A DNA stretch of 7,532 nucleotides. It comes from an uncultured Verrucomicrobiota bacterium. Lineage in GTDB: Bacteria > Verrucomicrobiota > Verrucomicrobiia > Limisphaerales > UBA1096. The position numbers and the translations under genes were made by a program. The notes beneath the pieces were generated by a model. It had not been told where the DNA came from and did no database searches. It worked only from the letters and a program-made list of their open reading frames with translations. The stretch lies in NCBI GenBank assembly GCA_913050205.1, contig CAJXAU010000070.1:1-7532 (forward strand). The letters run 5' to 3'. Below are positions 6,250 through 7,532 of this stretch, piece after piece (positions within the stretch are counted from its first letter, which is position 1; every line of letters starts with the position of its first letter).

Positions 6250-7532
6250 ATGAAAGTAAGACTGCTGACACTGCTGTGCCTCGCTGCCGCCTTTGCTGCG
6301 CCGGGGTTCTCAAGCCAAGCCAAGGCCGGCGACGGCCCGATCCGCGTTTTGTTCCTCGGCCACGAGAGCGAACATCACAACTCCAACCTGTACTACCCGA
6401 TGCTCTCCCGTGCGCTGGGCCGGGATGCGATCTATTTCGACTATACGACTTCGGTTGAGGAAGCCCTCGGCGATGCGTCGCGCTTGGCCAAGTTCGACGC
6501 CCTGCTGCTCTACGCCAACCACGGCCGGATCGAGCCGCACCAGTGGAAGAACCTGAAGGACTACGTCGAGGGCGGCGGTGGCTTCGTACCGGTGCACTGT
6601 GCGAGCTGGTGCTTTGGCAACGAGCCGGGGTTCGACAAGCTCGTCGGCGGCCGGTTCAAGAGCCATCAGGGGGCGGAGTTCGCGGCCAAAATCGTGAAGC
6701 CGAATCATCCCGCGATGAAGGATGTGAAGGAGTTCACCGCCTGGGACGAGACCTACTTTCACAACAACCACAACACGGAAAACCGCACGGTGCTGATGGT
6801 GCGCGAGGCGATGCCGGGCGATCCGCACACCAAGCCGGAGCCGTGGACGTGGGTGCGCACGCAGGGCAAGGGCCGCGTGTTTTACACCGCCTCCGGCCAC
6901 GACCAACGCGTCTGGAGCCACAGCGATTTTCATCAACTCATCAAGAGCGGCATCCTGTGGTCGGTCGGAAACAAGGCCCGCAAGCGTTACGACAACTTTA
7001 TCGCCAAGCGGACGCCGCTCAAGTACGAGAAGCGCGGCAACATCCCGAACTACGAGCGCCGCTCCGAGCCGCTCCAGTACCAGCTCCCGCTCTCGCCCGA
7101 GGACAGCATGAAGTACACGCAGGTGCCGGTCGGTTTCCGCATGGAGCTGTTCGCCGCCGAGCCGGATGTCATCAACCCAATCTACATGACGTGGGACGAG
7201 CGCGGCCGCCTTTGGGTGGTCGAGACGGTGGATTATCCGAACGAGTTCAAAGACGGTCGCAAGGGCAACGACCGCATCAAGATTTGTGAGGACACCGACG
7301 GCGACGGCAAGGCCGACAAGTTCACCGTGTTCGCCGAGGGCTTCAACATCCCGACTTCGATGACCTTTGCCCGAGGCGGAGTCATCCTCGCGCACGCGCC
7401 GGAGTTTTATTTCCTCAAGGATACGGACGGCGACGACAAGGCGGACGTCCGCGAGGTGTTGTTCACCGGCTGGGGTGTGGGCGACACGCACGCCGGCCCG
7501 AGCAATCTGCGCTACGGTTTTGACAACTGGAT
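6250..7532 (+). CDS. Secreted ThuA-domain protein fused to PVC-type propeller/dehydrogenase-like module, 3' end cut off
   Basis: The frame is open from ATG 6250 to the window edge (427 codons). Residues 1-26 form a Sec signal peptide (LLTLLCLAAAFAAPG, cleavage likely after A-K-A). Residues about 30-240 are a ThuA-like domain, a class-I glutamine-amidotransferase-like fold linked to sugar utilisation: IRVLFLGHESEHH, FDALLLYANHGRIE, GGGFVPVHCASWCF, the glycine-flanked LVGGRF, and a late GRVFYTASGHDQRVW block. From about residue 290 the sequence VPVGFRMELFAAEPDVINPIYMTWDERGRLWVVE marks the start of the Piru_Ver N-terminal/TIGR02604-type module of Planctomycetes and Verrucomicrobia, which often continues to a c-type cytochrome. 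DTDGDGKAD (348-356) and DTDGDDKAD (391-399) are calcium-loop-like repeats. The likely setting is extracytoplasmic carbohydrate oxidation or breakdown; the substrate is unknown. It lies 96 bases after the polymerase on the same strand, with no functional link evident. The repeat encodes R-L-A-K at residues 78-81. Confidence 0.92.
   Translation, partial: MKVRLLTLLCLAAAFAAPGFSSQAKAGDGPIRVLFLGHESEHHNSNLYYPMLSRALGRDAIYFDYTTSVEEALGDASRLAKFDALLLYANHGRIEPHQWKNLKDYVEGGGGFVPVHCASWCFGNEPGFDKLVGGRFKSHQGAEFAAKIVKPNHPAMKDVKEFTAWDETYFHNNHNTENRTVLMVREAMPGDPHTKPEPWTWVRTQGKGRVFYTASGHDQRVWSHSDFHQLIKSGILWSVGNKARKRYDNFIAKRTPLKYEKRGNIPNYERRSEPLQYQLPLSPEDSMKYTQVPVGFRMELFAAEPDVINPIYMTWDERGRLWVVETVDYPNEFKDGRKGNDRIKICEDTDGDGKADKFTVFAEGFNIPTSMTFARGGVILAHAPEFYFLKDTDGDDKADVREVLFTGWGVGDTHAGPSNLRYGFDNW
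6480..6492. repeat. Repeat copy inside the ThuA gene
   Basis: GCGCTTGGCCAAG matches the unit over 13 bases and is read as R-L-A-K (residues 78-81), just before FDALLLYAN in the ThuA domain. This is a surface-helix-like position that would tolerate substitution. Confidence 0.75.

Noticed and set aside
6310..7491. Long open frame of 393 codons on the minus strand
   Set aside because: It lies fully antisense to the ThuA/PVC-type gene, whose conserved motifs are clear. The antisense product is rich in repeated Val, Ala, Arg and Leu and has no recognisable domain; this is typical of GC-rich shadow frames.

Overview
The window looks like a piece of a GC-rich chromosome from a member of the PVC superphylum, most likely Verrucomicrobiota. 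The main reason is the last gene, which joins a ThuA domain to the start of a 'PVC-type' secreted propeller/dehydrogenase-like module, an architecture largely confined to Planctomycetes and Verrucomicrobia. Several predicted exported proteins of unknown function and the absence of clear Shine-Dalgarno sequences fit with this. The assignment is an inference; no rRNA or tRNA is present to confirm it.

Layout: positions 4559 down to 1 hold four genes on the minus strand with short gaps (46, 40 and 17 bases), probably one operon. In transcription order they are a KamA-family radical SAM/PLP aminomutase homologue, a SurA/PpiC-type periplasmic peptidyl-prolyl isomerase, an exported protein of unknown function with an N-terminal beta-sandwich-like region, and a lipoprotein-like gene resembling the DUF6786 family that runs off the left edge. 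A divergent intergenic region (4560-4821) separates this block from two plus-strand genes: a complete Y-family (DinB-like) translesion DNA polymerase (4822-6153) and, after a 96-base gap, a secreted ThuA/PVC-type protein (from 6250) that runs off the right edge. Three of the four minus-strand products are predicted to be exported, so the periplasmic foldase may serve them, but that link is only positional.

The most striking feature is a 12-base unit, TTGGCCAAGCGC. Its tandem array is its own reverse complement and is open in all six reading frames. Complete or near-complete copies of up to almost two units occur at gene starts, in gene gaps and inside coding regions, where the same DNA is read as L-A-K-R in some places and A-L-G-Q in others. 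One copy builds the lipobox region of the lipoprotein, and one encodes the nucleotide-binding fingers motif of the polymerase. This resembles a highly iterated palindrome system (compare HIP1 of cyanobacteria), with DNA-level rather than protein-level conservation.
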